Positions 23,001 to 36,946 of a stretch of 64,000 bases of DNA are shown in pieces (position 1 is the stretch's first letter; each line of letters begins with the position of its first letter). The notes beneath the pieces are model-generated. The model was not told the DNA's origin. It saw nothing but the letters and a program-made list of their open reading frames with translations, and did no database searches. The DNA lies in the NCBI GenBank assembly GCA_023159155.1, contig JAJNNX010000040.1, positions 62,001 through 126,000 on the forward strand, read 5' to 3'. This stretch comes from Ustulina deusta. Lineage: Eukaryota; Ascomycota; Sordariomycetes; Xylariales; Xylariaceae. The position numbers and the translations under genes were made by a program.

Positions 23001-25526
23001 GGCAATAATCTATTCGGCACATCGAACCCAAATATCGAGGTTCCGAAGGACTGGGCCGGATTCCTCACGTCGCATCGCGGGTCTTGGGCGAGAGGGGGGA
23101 CCTCGGGCACCGGGCTGCTGAGTTGGGATGACTGGATAGAATCGGCGTATCAGGCCCTGCAGAACGGTACACGGGACTTGGAAGCGAATTTCTCCAATGG
23201 CAGTCCCTACAAGGCCGCGGGCGAGGATCTCAGGCGCCATGTCCAAAACGCGTACGGAAAGCGGTTTGAATCCGTCAAGAATCACAATGCCCTGAGCTGG
23301 CGCAAGCGAGAAATGCACAGACGCGCTATTCTGGAGGGCTTTGCCGCCGAAGTCAACGCAGCCTTGGTTCAAAAGGGGCTTTCGCCGTCGTTCCCAAGAC
23401 TGGGGACTTTGCTCGCGGTTTCAGCCAAACCATATAAAAACGAGAAAACGGGCGCGGCAGCTACGACGGCGAAGCCAGTTCTAGAACAGCTGAGGGGGTA
23501 TCTGAAGAAGAAGAACGAGGCCGAGCTGCAGATCAGGAAGTTCGCCAGGCTCCAGAAGAGCGGCAGACCGCTGTCGCAGAGGCTCCAGGAGACTGTACAT
23601 GCCGCCAAGACGGCGAAGAAAGAACACCTGGCATCATACAAGAAATTGCGGAGCGAGACAGATATTCTGACAAGGGAGAAGGCAGACCTCATGGAGCACG
23701 AAGAGGAGACCCGACTCAAGGCGGAGATCAAGGCGGTCGAGGAGATCATCGACGCAGATATAAGCCGGCAAAAGGGCGCTCAAGCCGAGACCGGCGCGCA
23801 ACAAAAAGAGCTGCTCACGGCCGCCGAGATTGCCAACGACGAGGCCGCCGTGTTGGAGACTACGAGCAAAGCAAAGAAGGGTGCGTCGGCGACGGGAGCT
23901 CCGAAGCAAGCGAAGTCTCCAGCGGCGCCCAAAACACCCGCGGCTCGACCCAAACCCGAGGCCAAGCCCGACGCCGGACCTGAGAGGGAGGAATTGAAGC
24001 AGGCCCGGGAAGATCTTGTCGAGGCTCGCGCGCAATTCAAATTCGCGGCGGAGAAGCGGGCGAAAGCTCAGCGAGACGAGGACGCGGCCAAGAACGCCGC
24101 GGCCAGCGCCGACGACGACAAGTACTTGAGCCAGCTGGTGGGGTACGCGGAAGGGGTGCGGGCGACGGCCGAGACGGCGTACGACAGCGCCGTGGTCCGG
24201 CTGCGGATAGCCGGGCGGGCGCTGCGGGCGCAGCAGGAGTGGGAGCGGCCGGCGGAGACGGCGGAGGGGCTGCGGGCGCGGCACGCGGCGCTGGCGCGGG
24301 ACTTCGACGCCTGGAAGGACGACTACGACTGGGGGGGCGGCGCGCGGCGGGAGACGGCGACGACGAGCCTGGCGGGCATGAACGACCAGTGGATCCTCGA
24401 GGTGACGGCGCTGATGCACGAGTGCTTCAAGACGGCGCTGGGGCTGAACGCCGGGCCGCGGTACTGGCACAGCATGTACGATTATTTCTGGGCGACGCAG
24501 GGCAGCTCGCTCGGGCGCAAGCGCGCCATCTGGCTGTACGCGCTGATCGCGGATCTGAACTACCGCATCGGGCAGCAGGCCGTCAGCGGCGGCGGCAAGA
24601 TCCTCCAGCCCTTCATCCAGACGCCGGCGCAGCCGCCGACGCGGTGGCTCCGGGACTCGCCGTCGAGGGAGGACCTGATCCGGCGGGCCGAGCTGGCGGC
24701 GACCGCGGGGCCGATCGCCGCGCCGGCGATGCAGGTGTTCAAGAAACCGCCCAACCTCGATCCCTTGGTCGGGTCCGGCGGGACGAAGCCGACGCCGTGG
24801 CGCGGGGCGGCGGCGGCGGCGGACGGGAGGACGAGGCGGGAGATAAAGCTGCGCAGGCAGCTGCAGCACCAGCTCCGGGCGCAGAGAGAGGAGCAGGATC
24901 TGCTGCGGAGCGCGGTGCAGGCGCAGGACGCGGCGCTGCAGGAGGAGCTCCAGGCCCTGCATGTGACGGCGGCGGCGCCGGATTCGCCGGCCGAGTCGGT
25001 CGAGCTCACGCTGGAGAAGCTGCAGATGGCGCTCGGCAAGTCGTCGCCGGCGAAGTCCGCGAGGACGCCCAGGGCTTGGCCGAGGACGCCGTCGCTGGCG
25101 TCGACGCGCGACGATTTGCCGTCCGCTTCTACCAGCGAATTCGTACCCACCGACGGCAGCAGCACGCCGACGGAGAACGAGAGCAGTAGTTTCCTGGCCC
25201 CCGACACCAGCGGTCTCTTCACCCCGATCGGCAGTACGTCTGATAGTCTCCCCGCGCCTCAGAGCGCGTTGGCGCCGGCCGCGGGCGATCGTGTCCTGAC
25301 GCCGCCGCCGCCGCCGCCGGCCGCAGACGCACACTCTATCGAGGAGGGCGGGATTAACGACGCCTGGCCGGATCTCAAGGACCTCCTGCAGGCGACGTGG
25401 AACGCCCGGGTGGCGATGGAGACGCTCGGACAGAAGCCGGGCGACACGCCCCTGCCCGGACGAGAGTTTTGGCCTGCGCCTGTGCGAGTAGCCACCGGCC
25501 GGTCGCAAGAATACTTCTGCCTATGA
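20040..25526 (+). CDS. Very large orphan protein, ~1796 aa, coiled coil
   Basis: I read this as one gene. Exon 1 is 20040-22173 and exon 2 22270-25526. The 96-nt intron has a GTATGT donor, a CTGAT branch and a TAG acceptor; it joins VTTR to DSGRHLPD and removes the stop at 22235. The start is the first ATG after an in-frame GTG. No family was recognised. What is visible: residues about 220-260 are polar with an acidic, Ser-rich patch followed by a KKQK basic cluster (possible nuclear signal); a long Lys/Glu/Ala-rich helical segment lies at about residues 1110-1340 (many heptad-like stretches, candidate coiled coil); and the tail is low-complexity Pro/Ser/Ala with a poly-Pro run. There is no signal peptide. 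The second exon becomes extremely GC rich after about 23,900, unlike exon 1. Function unknown. Confidence 0.7.
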
Positions 25527-26297
25527 TTTGACGGCTGGGGCTTACTTACTTACTGCCTCGCATTGCCTTTTTTGCGAGAGCCTTTCGTTGCTCAGATGGA
25601 GCTGGTGGTGGTAAAATGAAACTCGGATTCTATCGTAGGGTTGGGGGTATATAAGGGGTATTCTATGTAGACTGAAGGTGTGATGGATGGATGGCATAGG
25701 GATTTGTCTCGAGTTTTCGAGCGTTCACAAGAAGGACGCGAGTACATGGATGGCATACATGTAACGGAGGGAGAAGGGGGGAAAAGAGGTAGAGAGAAGG
25801 GCTAGGCGGATGCCCTGGACCGACAACATGTCAGAGAGTTGGGGATAGGGAGGGAGAGTGCTTGTTCATTTAGTATGGACTCACGGTTAGGCAGGATTCT
25901 ACACATTGTATAATAGCAACCTCCTAAGACAGCATAATTTCCTTTGTCTTGTTGAATACACGTTGGATCTTTCATGATCTCAACCAAACCATATCACCCA
26001 TTACCTTCCAGGTGCCGCGCCCGCCCAAAAAATACAGCGCAAGATATTGGTAGCAATTCCTAGTTTTGAAGTTTGGGGTGATGTACAGACTGCTGTAACA
26101 AGGCCCAGAAACGTGTCGTCGTGTGCCAAACTCCTTGATAGTCCGAAACTCCGAGACCTTCTATGAATAGAGCTACCATGCCAAAATACCCGACTGCAAC
26201 CTCTGGTAGGTATGCTGTCAGTTGCTTAGTTGATTCGTCTCGCACCGAGCGACACACGATGCCTACCAGTATTCAACTCATACAATTACGTCCACTT
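25527..26297. other. Convergent intergenic region
   Basis: Both flanking genes end here (the large orphan gene from the left, PPG1 from the right). There are no open frames with recognisable content and no repeats. Confidence 0.5.
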
Positions 26298-27720
26298 CTA
26301 AAGGAAATAGTCGGCAACCGGCTTCTTAGCAGGCATCCCCCTGGAATCTTGCGGCGCGGCTTGAAAGACGCGATATCGGCGCGCGGGGCCCCTTTTGGAA
26401 CTGTCGTCGCCATCAATAAGAACGTCCCTAGGAGCACCTCCGTCACTTCGCCCAACATCGCCATTACTGCGCGCAAAGAAGCCCTGGCCGCTGGGATCCT
26501 CGGACAACTCGAGCACAGCAGCCACATTGCCGCAGCGATAGCAGTAGTTAGGCGCTGACCAAACGGTGACGATGCTCGCGTCAAACATTTCTTTAAAGCC
26601 TTCCATGACGAGTTGATGCGCTCTTGCGATTAGCGATAGGTCGTTTCTGTGGTTGAAGACTTTAACAATATCAGCTCCAAACAAAAAGCCAGCGCCACGT
26701 GGTGACAATCCCCAACCGTCGATCTCATCCGGATCTGACCACAGCAGATCGCACATGGCACCCTCATGCGGAACCTCTTGCTTGCGATCCAAAAGGCGGA
26801 TCTTGTCTACCGTGTCGATTAGGGGCGAGAGGCCACCATGGACACAAAGCACTGCACCCGTTGGCCTGCCGACGGTACCCCTGCTTGAACCAGAGGCACC
26901 AGAGCCGGGAGGGCCCGTAAGGTCTGGTTTGCCATTAGGACTTCCCTGGTTACTGCCACCGTTCGTCCCACGCCGTGGAAACTGGCTTATGACATCTCCG
27001 TCTGCATTGCACACCTCGATTTCGACGTCTTCGCGAGTTGTGACTTCGTTTGCCGGCTCTAGTGTATGCGACGCGCCTAGGACTATGGCACCGAGTGCGA
27101 GGTAGTCGAACACATCACAGCAATACCGCCAGACATTTGCACTTCCATATTTGCGTAGGCATTCGTCGTAGAAACCGTATACGGTGGTGATTTGTCGCGA
27201 TTCATGGTTGCCACGAATGAGGGTCATACGGTCGGGGTAGCGGACTTTGAGGCAGAGGAGGAGGAGAAAGGATTCGAGGGAATAAAAACCCCGGTCAACA
27301 AAGTCGCCTGTGCGCAATCATGCAGTCAGTCAGCTGGTTCGGCTGACCTACACCGACCTCATTACATACCCATGAAGAGATAGTTGGTATCAGGCGGATC
27401 ACCGCCGACGCGGAAGAGCTCCATCAAGTCGTGGAACTGGCCGTGGATATCGCCACATATCTGAAGCAACATGAATATCGCCGACGCAGTAGTTATATAA
27501 TGTAGGATGAGAGGAGGCTCACTGTTACAGGCGCAGTGACTGTCACCACGTTTGCTTCCTCGATTAATAGCTCGCGAGCTTTATGGCAGACTTCTCGGAC
27601 TTGGGCTTCGGGGATGGGTCGGCACGCCCTCAGCTGGGCAATGGCTCTGGTAAAAAGCAACATGAGAAGGGCTCTCTCGCCAAGGATAGGATGGATAGCA
27701 TACTTATCGAGGTCGCTCAT
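26298..27720 (-). CDS. PPG1: PP2A-like serine/threonine phosphatase Ppg1
   Basis: Four exons: 27704-27720, 27523-27646, 27370-27460 and 26298-27307, giving 413 residues. The joins recreate [39 protein letters not shown] and [17 protein letters not shown]. Catalytic motifs GDIHG, GDFVDRG, RGNHE and the HGGLSP segment are intact, so the metal site is complete. Ppg1 is a PP2A-type catalytic subunit; in yeast it works in a Far/STRIPAK-like complex and affects glycogen accumulation and mitophagy. The C-terminus ends DYFL, the carboxymethylation signal of PP2A-type enzymes. A Gly/Ser/Asn-rich insertion of about 65 residues sits before [10 protein letters not shown], and the tail after the catalytic core is longer than in PP2A. 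Intron 1 (27647-27703) is 57 nt, free of stops and a multiple of three. Confidence 0.92.
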
Positions 27721-28484
27721 TGTTGCGACAATAGCTGGGTTGGGGGGCTGCGTCGGCGCACAAGGATCGGAAGGACGGCCTCAAAGCCTACGAAGTCCTG
27801 TGTGGTGAAAGTCGGCTCTAGACCATGCTTCTCGATCGCATCAAGACAAAGAGGCGGAAAGATACATCTATTGAGGCGAGTTCAAGTCGACGGGTTTGAT
27901 CGCTGCTGAAGAATAGACGCGTAGACTGTCGGGTTGTCGCGTGGTGAGCCGTGGCAAACCAAGTCCCAAGAAGGTCGCACTGACCGTTGCACAACAGAGG
28001 AGGTAGGTAGCACGATTATAGCGGGATGTTTAAGGATCTCAGTCAGGCAGGCCAGTTCCCCTGTCAAAAGCCCACTTAGTAACTTTAGCGCGTGCGGCTC
28101 ACTAAACCTTGACGTCGAGTAAGGTAGGTACTTAGACGTATGTAGTTCCGGTACGCGGTCCCACCAAGACCGGACAGACGGCCGGATATTTCTCGGTCAA
28201 TCCAGCTCTGATGGATTTGAGAGCTCTCCTACACGTTCAGTACCGCAGCACTAGTACACCTCAAAAGTGCCTCAACAGACAGAACAGACAGAGAAAGCCA
28301 CGACTGCCATGACACGCCCGCGGAAAACTCAACTGTAATGTACGATAATGTCCATTTCCCCGCCATTGTCCCTCCAATTGGCATATCTGGCCAACTAACA
28401 CCATGTATAGCTTCCCTCTGCCCGCTTCTTCTCTCCTGGTCTCCAATCCGGCGCGCGTGCGCCGGGGCGACACAAGAGACCACG
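27721..28484. other. Divergent promoter region
   Basis: The region separates the start of PPG1 (27720, minus) from the small plus-strand gene that begins at about 28485. No repeats or RNA genes seen. Confidence 0.45.
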
Positions 28485-28910
28485 ATGCCGCCACACCTAC
28501 ACCCTCGCTCGCGCATGACGTCTTCGCTCTTCGCAACCACCGTCGCAGCAAGCTTCCTCGTCGTTGGCTTACCCCACATCCTCCCATGTCCCGCGCCCCG
28601 AGTGGCATATGCAGACGCTGCCGCCCCAGACGGCAGTGGACGACGCACCCGACGCAGATCGCAGCAAACCACCGAAGTGAGAGATGGCATTGCTCAGTTC
28701 GAGGGCGTAAGGGACAGCAGTAGCACAAGAAGTGAAGGGGCAGAAACCTTGACAATAACTAGCACGGCGCCTAGGGCGAAAAGAGAATGTCCAGTCCCCA
28801 AGCCAGGAGTTATTGGCCAGCTAATAGGCTTCAAACAGGATTCCAGAAATGTACATATGCCAGGGGCGGGAAATACTGTGAAAAAATTACCACCAAATAA
28901 TGACAGGTAG
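28485..28910 (+). CDS. Small predicted membrane protein, ~141 aa
   Basis: The frame is open from 28338 but I place the start at 28485 (or 28515, MTSSLFATT), because the sequence from there looks conserved-type: a hydrophobic segment SLFATTVAASFLVVGLPHIL followed by a Cys-Pro turn, then a basic, Ser-rich linker, and a C-terminal motif RAKRECPVPKPGVIGQLIGF. I have the impression that this arrangement recurs in uncharacterised fungal proteins, but I cannot name a family. One membrane span near the N-terminus and no clear signal-peptide cleavage site would fit an organelle membrane protein. It is divergent from PPG1. Confidence 0.55.
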   Translation: MPPHLHPRSRMTSSLFATTVAASFLVVGLPHILPCPAPRVAYADAAAPDGSGRRTRRRSQQTTEVRDGIAQFEGVRDSSSTRSEGAETLTITSTAPRAKRECPVPKPGVIGQLIGFKQDSRNVHMPGAGNTVKKLPPNNDR

Positions 28911-29661
28911 TATTGAGACTACAGGCTTCAAAGTCATCGAATTTGCGTCCTGAAAAGAAAGCTGTATATCGTTGTACGAGCATTTGCACAACATAGTGCT
29001 GATTCTCATCGTCTCCTCGTACACAGGTGCACAAATATCATGAACTGCATTATTGCGACACGTAAACAGGAACTGGGCGATATCACACCAGAAGTGGCCC
29101 TTTGATTTGTTGGTTCGTTACAAACCTGCATGTTTTGCCAGACAATGAAAACCATTGCGAATTGCAAGTCGATGAGGGAGATAAGTAACAGCTTGGTGAA
29201 ATCCACAACTTTTCTTCCCTCCCCCTCCCTTATACTATAAGTGCGATGCCTGCGCCTCGTGATCCCACTAACTCCCATTCATTTTTCCGAATTCCTCCTG
29301 GCCAACATTGTGGCATGCAAAATCGTCCGGACATCATCGTAAAAAAAAACCTCACAAGTTTGGTCATGCGTGGCACATACCGAACTTCTGGGCTATCGCC
29401 AGCGGATCCCCATCACCCCCCATTGCCCTTTTATTATTAAGAAAACCACTCCTGGTCTTCGAAAGTGCCCATCGTACCCGCTAGATCTAAGTGCCCAGTA
29501 ACGACAGGAAATAAAAGCAAGACGGAAAGTCGTAATAGTGGTAGTAGTACAAGGGTTATTCGCTGGTTACTAGAAAGACTGGGGAGATTAAGCCGGGCGG
29601 GTGACCAATATAAAGGGGCACAAGAAGCATGATTGCAGGGTGTGCAACTAGTCCACTAAAA
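28911..29661. other. Convergent intergenic region
   Basis: 3' flanks of the small membrane-protein gene and of areB. Only short frames (under 91 codons) without recognisable domains; an A-run of 10 at about 29340. Confidence 0.5.
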
Positions 29662-32241
29662 TCATGACTCTACCTCTAGGGCGGCGGCAAGCTGCTGTGC
29701 TTCATCGTGGGTATGCTCTTCAAGCTTCATCCTCTTGGCTGCAGGCTCATCAGTTTCCATATCTTTAATATGATTTTTGAGCTCTTGAAGCTCCTGTTCC
29801 ATGTCGTCCAGTCGGCGCTTGAGACTATTCTCCCGTCTATGACTATCATCAAGCTGGCGTTGGATCTCCTCACGATGCGCGCGCTCCGTAGCGGCTTCCT
29901 TGGCTGCCATCTCGGCGGAATGACGATAATTGTCCGCTGTCTGGTTGTCTTGCTCGAGCTGTTGTAGCCGTCCACGGTATAGCTCATTGATAAGGTCCAG
30001 CTCGCTCACGCGTGTCTTAAGGCTTGAGTTTGCGGCGATGAGCTGTTCGTGGGTTTGGGGAGCGTCAAGTGGTTGTTGCTCGCCATTGGTCGGAGAAGGG
30101 GCACGACCAGGAGAGGCCCCGGGTAGAGGATAATGAAGGCCATCATGTGGAAAATGATCCATGGTCTGGAAAGCCGTAAGATTCGGGTCGTAGACATTGG
30201 GAGTCGCAGTGCGAGAAACCGGCGAGTCGGTGGTTCCATGACCATTGGCAACTTTCTGCTGAGTGGCTCGAACGGCCGCAAGAGCTGCGGCCGTAGCTGC
30301 GGCATTCACAGCATCATGGCTCTGAAAATTATTGCCGTTGGAGCTGGCGGCGGCTGGGAGGCTTTGCTGTATGGACGTTAGAGAGAATGAGAGCGTGGGA
30401 CGCGCTGTGTAGCAGGGACAACTGACTTTCTTCTTTTGCATATCTGGGCGCATTGTCTTGACGCGATTGCGGCTCTTAATGACGTCCGTCTTCAGTGATA
30501 TCGGTCGTGGTCGGCCGTGCAGCTTGAGGAACAAGCCGCAGGCATTGCAGAGGACAGAGCCCATCTCGTCGCGGCGCCATAGTGGCGTGGTCGAGGTGCT
30601 GCAGTTCTGGCACGTTGGCTGTGTTGGCGCATCACCGTTAGCATTGGCAGGAGGCGCTGCAGAAGCGGTGGGATGTGAGGCCATCATCTTGACAGCAGGC
30701 AGCTGATGGCGCGCTATGGATAAGGGAGATATGTCGATTATCAGTAGGACTTGGATGGGATGATAGAGTGATAGGGACGATTAGATATGATAAAAAATTT
30801 GGGAGGTGGGAGCTGGAAAGCAAGAGAGTCTAGCCCACTCAAGTCCAGGTGGGTCTTGCTGATAAGAACCAAAAGTTACGCCGTGTGCCATTGGCCGAGG
30901 ACCAGTCTGTCCCAGCGCACCATGCCAGGATTGGCACCGTGCACCAAGAACCAAGGTCGATGGAGTGATAGGAAGGGACCAGGAAAAAGATAAACTCCAC
31001 GATAGATATGCCTCAACTTAACGGATTGGGCAGGCACTTGCCCGGCTCCATTCGATTACGTGGATACGAGCATGAGCCAGCGGATGGCAAAAATTGGGCG
31101 AATTAGAAAGAGCGAGGGTATTGAGTGATGAGGGCGAGATAGTGCATGGGGAATGTGCAAGGGTTCAGATAAGGCGCGGTGAAATGTGCGAGATAACAAG
31201 ACAACAAGTATATGAAGTTGGCCAACTTCAGTACGTACCAGGTTACCAGACGGCGTTGGAGCATGTGCCGCTGGCGACGAAGCAATATGGTTGTTCATAG
31301 TCACCGCTATGGGTGCTACGATCGGCATCTGCATCGGCGCTGGCATTGGGGCTGGAGCCGGGGGTGCGGTTGCAGGCGTAGTCGAGGTTGGAGCTGTGGT
31401 CGGGGTAGGAGTCGCGGTCTGCGCGTAGGCGGTATAATGCATCGGCGTCGGTGTTGGCGTCAAGGTAGTTATAGGTGCTGTGGCCGTAGTGATGGTCGGC
31501 GGTGCCGGTGCTTCTGCTTGTGCTTGAGTTTGAGTTTGAGCCTGTGAGTGTGATGGTGATTGCGACTGAGGTTCTTGTGCCGGTGCCTGTATCTGAGTCT
31601 GGGCAGTTGGCGGCGTCGGCGTGCTCACAGGCGCTGGAGTGCTTGCGGCTCTGTTCATACGAATTGGTTAGCGTCCGATGAGAAGCAGTCAACATTCCAT
31701 ATGTAGAAGCAAGAGAACGGTGTTATTGGTTGTTGTTTGCCTGGCGAGGCATGCATGGGGTGGGATTCGATGTTCCTCGAACACTGCACGCTGCACCATG
31801 ACAAGAGTTGGTAGCATTGACAGCGGATGCGATGGCGGAATGGATGTGGCAGATAGTGGACATAGCGCATTTTTCGGTCACGGCTGCCCCTGATATCGTG
31901 TCCATCTCTCGAAGCAATACAGCCAGCTGCCCTGCCCTCACATAGTCGATCTTGCATGAACCCATGCCAACAATGCCCTTCACGCGCCATTGGAGGGTGC
32001 ATTGACCTCGCTGCGCCAGCTGCTTGCTTGCCGGTCTCCGCGCACGTGTTTTGTTTACTATGCTCGAGTTCGAAAGGGCTGCTTGTACTCACTTTAACTC
32101 TGGTGAATCCATAGCACCTGTTGTTACAATTCCGGGAAGTTGGGCAGTTGCAGCAGATGCTGTAGTTGGCGACGCTGAGCTCGGTCGGGATATGGCCTCG
32201 AGCGTTGCTGGCAATGGTGTTGTGGCCGTCTCTTCCTCCAT
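29662..32241 (-). CDS. areB: GATA-type transcription factor AreB/ASD-4
   Basis: Four exons: 32093-32241, 31239-31650, 30427-30702 and 29662-30366 (513 residues). All joins keep frame (DSPELK|AASTPAP, PSGNL|LPAVKMM, QKKK|QSLPAA). One GATA zinc finger lies at about residues 218-242 (Cys-x2-Cys-x17-Cys-x2-Cys, [19 protein letters not shown]), followed by the [15 protein letters not shown] basic tail; a long C-terminal coiled coil contains heptads from about residue 380 to 490. A single finger plus C-terminal coiled coil is the signature of AreB (A. nidulans), ASD-4 (Neurospora) and Gaf1, which repress or tune nitrogen-metabolism genes in balance with AreA. The N-terminus is Thr/Pro/Gln rich. The first two introns are long (442 and 536 nt), and the third (30367-30426) is 60 nt without a stop. 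Confidence 0.85.
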
Positions 32242-34358
32242 GATTGATTATTCGTCGCACTTCTAGTAACAATATACCGTGGCTGTTAATGGAATAACTG
32301 TCTGTGGCGTCTCAATTGCTGCGAAATTGAGCTTCGGCAATTCCCCAACACCCCAAGAATTGTCCAATAGAAAATAATACTTGTTGAGGACGGAGGGGTC
32401 GATGGTGAGCTTGTGAATAACCTCGAACACCAAACAAACAAAAGGTGGATAAGTATAAGTAGTATATGGACATGTAACTGGCGATCAATTCGAGCCTCTA
32501 GTCCCTCTTATTTGTGGGTATCTTGTGCGCCGAGGTAGGTATAGGTGGGTGTATTAGAAGAGTCAAAGGCCGTGTTCACCCAGCTCGAGAATATAAGATG
32601 GCCTTGGACTGCACAGAGTTTTCAGGGGTTGGATTACCTAAGGACTTGAAATGCTCATGCAGGCAGTGTAGGTACATCAGGTATGCTGGATGGTAGGTAC
32701 CTACAACATAGGTAGGAGATGATCAAATATGCAGGTCAATATGGTGTCTCCGATTATGTTGCCGAATCGTTTTTGCTGGTGTCGATCAGCCAATCAACCT
32801 AGAATACCCTCTATTTCTTTTTATCTCTTCTCTGAGAGGTCGGTCTACTCAACTTGGCAATCCACTTCTCGCATCGCCCGATTGGCTATTACCCCAGCCT
32901 TATTACGCATAGGCTATGCGTACTAGGACAAGTACAGGTACACACCTATCTACCACACTAGGATCAGTCCCAAAGAAGCAATTCCAAGATAGAACTAATC
33001 TCGTATTTACTAGTTCTAGGTTCCAATACCTATGTTAACTATCTCGATCTAGGTAGTCTAGAAAGTGGCTGTCAAGGCCAAAAAGATGTTGTATTGTCAA
33101 CGGAGGGGTTCCAGCCGTAGAACTGCCAGATAAATACAGTGGGAATCTGACTGTGCCTTCCCTCACCTTTACGTTCCTAGCACCTACTAATTTAATGCAT
33201 TCATATCACTAATAAGGCTATCCACAACCATAAATTTGTGTTAAACCTTGGAAGTTCTTTCTGGCATTGTGTTCTGAGTGGTCAGTTTAAAAGAACCGAA
33301 TCCCTTCAAGTACATAGTAAAGCATCAAGCCAAAGACACAACAATATGTGCTGCAAAATGAGGAAGAAGCGGCCGATAGATTTAAGCACTCTTCCCGAGG
33401 CTACGCTAGATCAAACTGTTTCGTCAAACTCTCAGCATGCAAATTTAGGAGGCATGCTCACCTGGCCAGTGTCTGTGGGTTCAGCTACACAGCTTCAGTT
33501 GGCTGCCTGACTGCTATTAGCTCGGAAATGCCTAGATACCAGTATTTCATGCTTTTGTCGGACTTTGTCGACAAGTGGCCTGTCCGGCCGTTGATAGGTG
33601 CATTCTGGGCGTATTTCAGCCACTTGCCTGTCGGCAGTTGACGGCTCAAAGGGATATCAAGCTAGGGATGAAAGAGAGAGACATTGTCGGGCTGGCCCGC
33701 GATCATCACAACCATGTTCGCATCATCATTTCCTATCTTTTGCTGCCCGGAAGCCAGCCATTGCCAGCTGTTGTGCATTCGTCCAGTTGCAAGAGATGGT
33801 TGCCCATCTTGATTTGGAGGGATCAAAAATAGGCAACTGGTACAAAGGGCTTCGAAAGTATTCAACATATGTACCTAGGTATGTACTTAGGTAGGTGCAT
33901 AAATCGAAGCTTGTTGAAACATCCATGAAGAACTAAGATGTCGCCGTGTGGGCTGTAGGTACCCACTTAGGCTAGGTACCTGTTGTACATAGAACTATCA
34001 GTACCTACCGTACCTACGAGGTAGGTACCTTCGTACACTATCCACCATCCTGTAGTACTTACCTTATGTAATCAAACCGAACCCATGAGCTCACAGGTGG
34101 ACACAGCTGAAGAGAGGTGGGGCACTACTGACCAGTGAAAACATGGTGCAGATTCTTAGCGTCGCTGCATCACTCTCGTTATTTTACATCTTCGACTCTG
34201 AAATTTCAAAGCCACGACTATAACCAACTACACCCAGCACTTCTTGGAGGCCAGGGAACCTCCGACTGGGTCTTCTACCTTTAGTTGAAGTCAATACCTT
34301 AGCCTTGGCATCTCTCACTACATACCCATCATCTACAATTTGACTGAGAACACGCAAC
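32242..34358. other. 2.1-kb divergent intergenic region rich in ACCTAGGT-type words
   Basis: The region lies between the starts of areB and KRR1. It has dense short palindromic words built from CCTAGG and GGTACC, especially 32690-32712, 33870-33900 and 33955-34035. Open frames of up to 98 codons on both strands (33238-33894) carry no recognisable domain. No tRNA seen. Confidence 0.45.
33868..34035. repeat. Cluster of ACCTAGGT/GGTACC palindromic words
   Basis: Within 170 bp the motifs ACCTAGGT, GTAGGTAC, GGTACC and TACCTACC recur many times in both orientations. The same words occur at about 8064-8088, 11695-11703, 32696-32712 and 44858-44880, always outside coding sequence. Such words are familiar from the intergenic DNA of many Sordariomycetes; their origin is not known to me. 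Confidence 0.55.

Positions 34359-36946
<2,588 letters not shown>

Noticed and set aside
24239..25189. 316-codon plus-strand frame inside the orphan gene
   Set aside because: Ala/Gly/Arg-only shadow of the real frame.
23634..25508. 624-codon open frame on the minus strand
   Set aside because: It is antisense to the GC-rich half of the large orphan gene and made of Arg/Pro-rich low complexity; GC-rich codon usage on one strand opens such shadow frames.
20019..25526. Two separate genes (738 and 1049 codons)
   Set aside because: The 22,174-22,269 segment has a good donor, branch and acceptor and joins the frames exactly; the first frame's start at 20019 is a GTG, so the ATG at 20040 is used.
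28338..28484. Longer start for the small membrane protein at 28338
   Set aside because: The first 49 residues do not look conserved and would place a second Cys-rich stretch before the hydrophobic segment.
31243..31695. 150-codon Asn/Asp/Ser/Thr-rich minus-strand frame
   Set aside because: It is another frame of areB exon 2; the frame used joins in phase on both sides.
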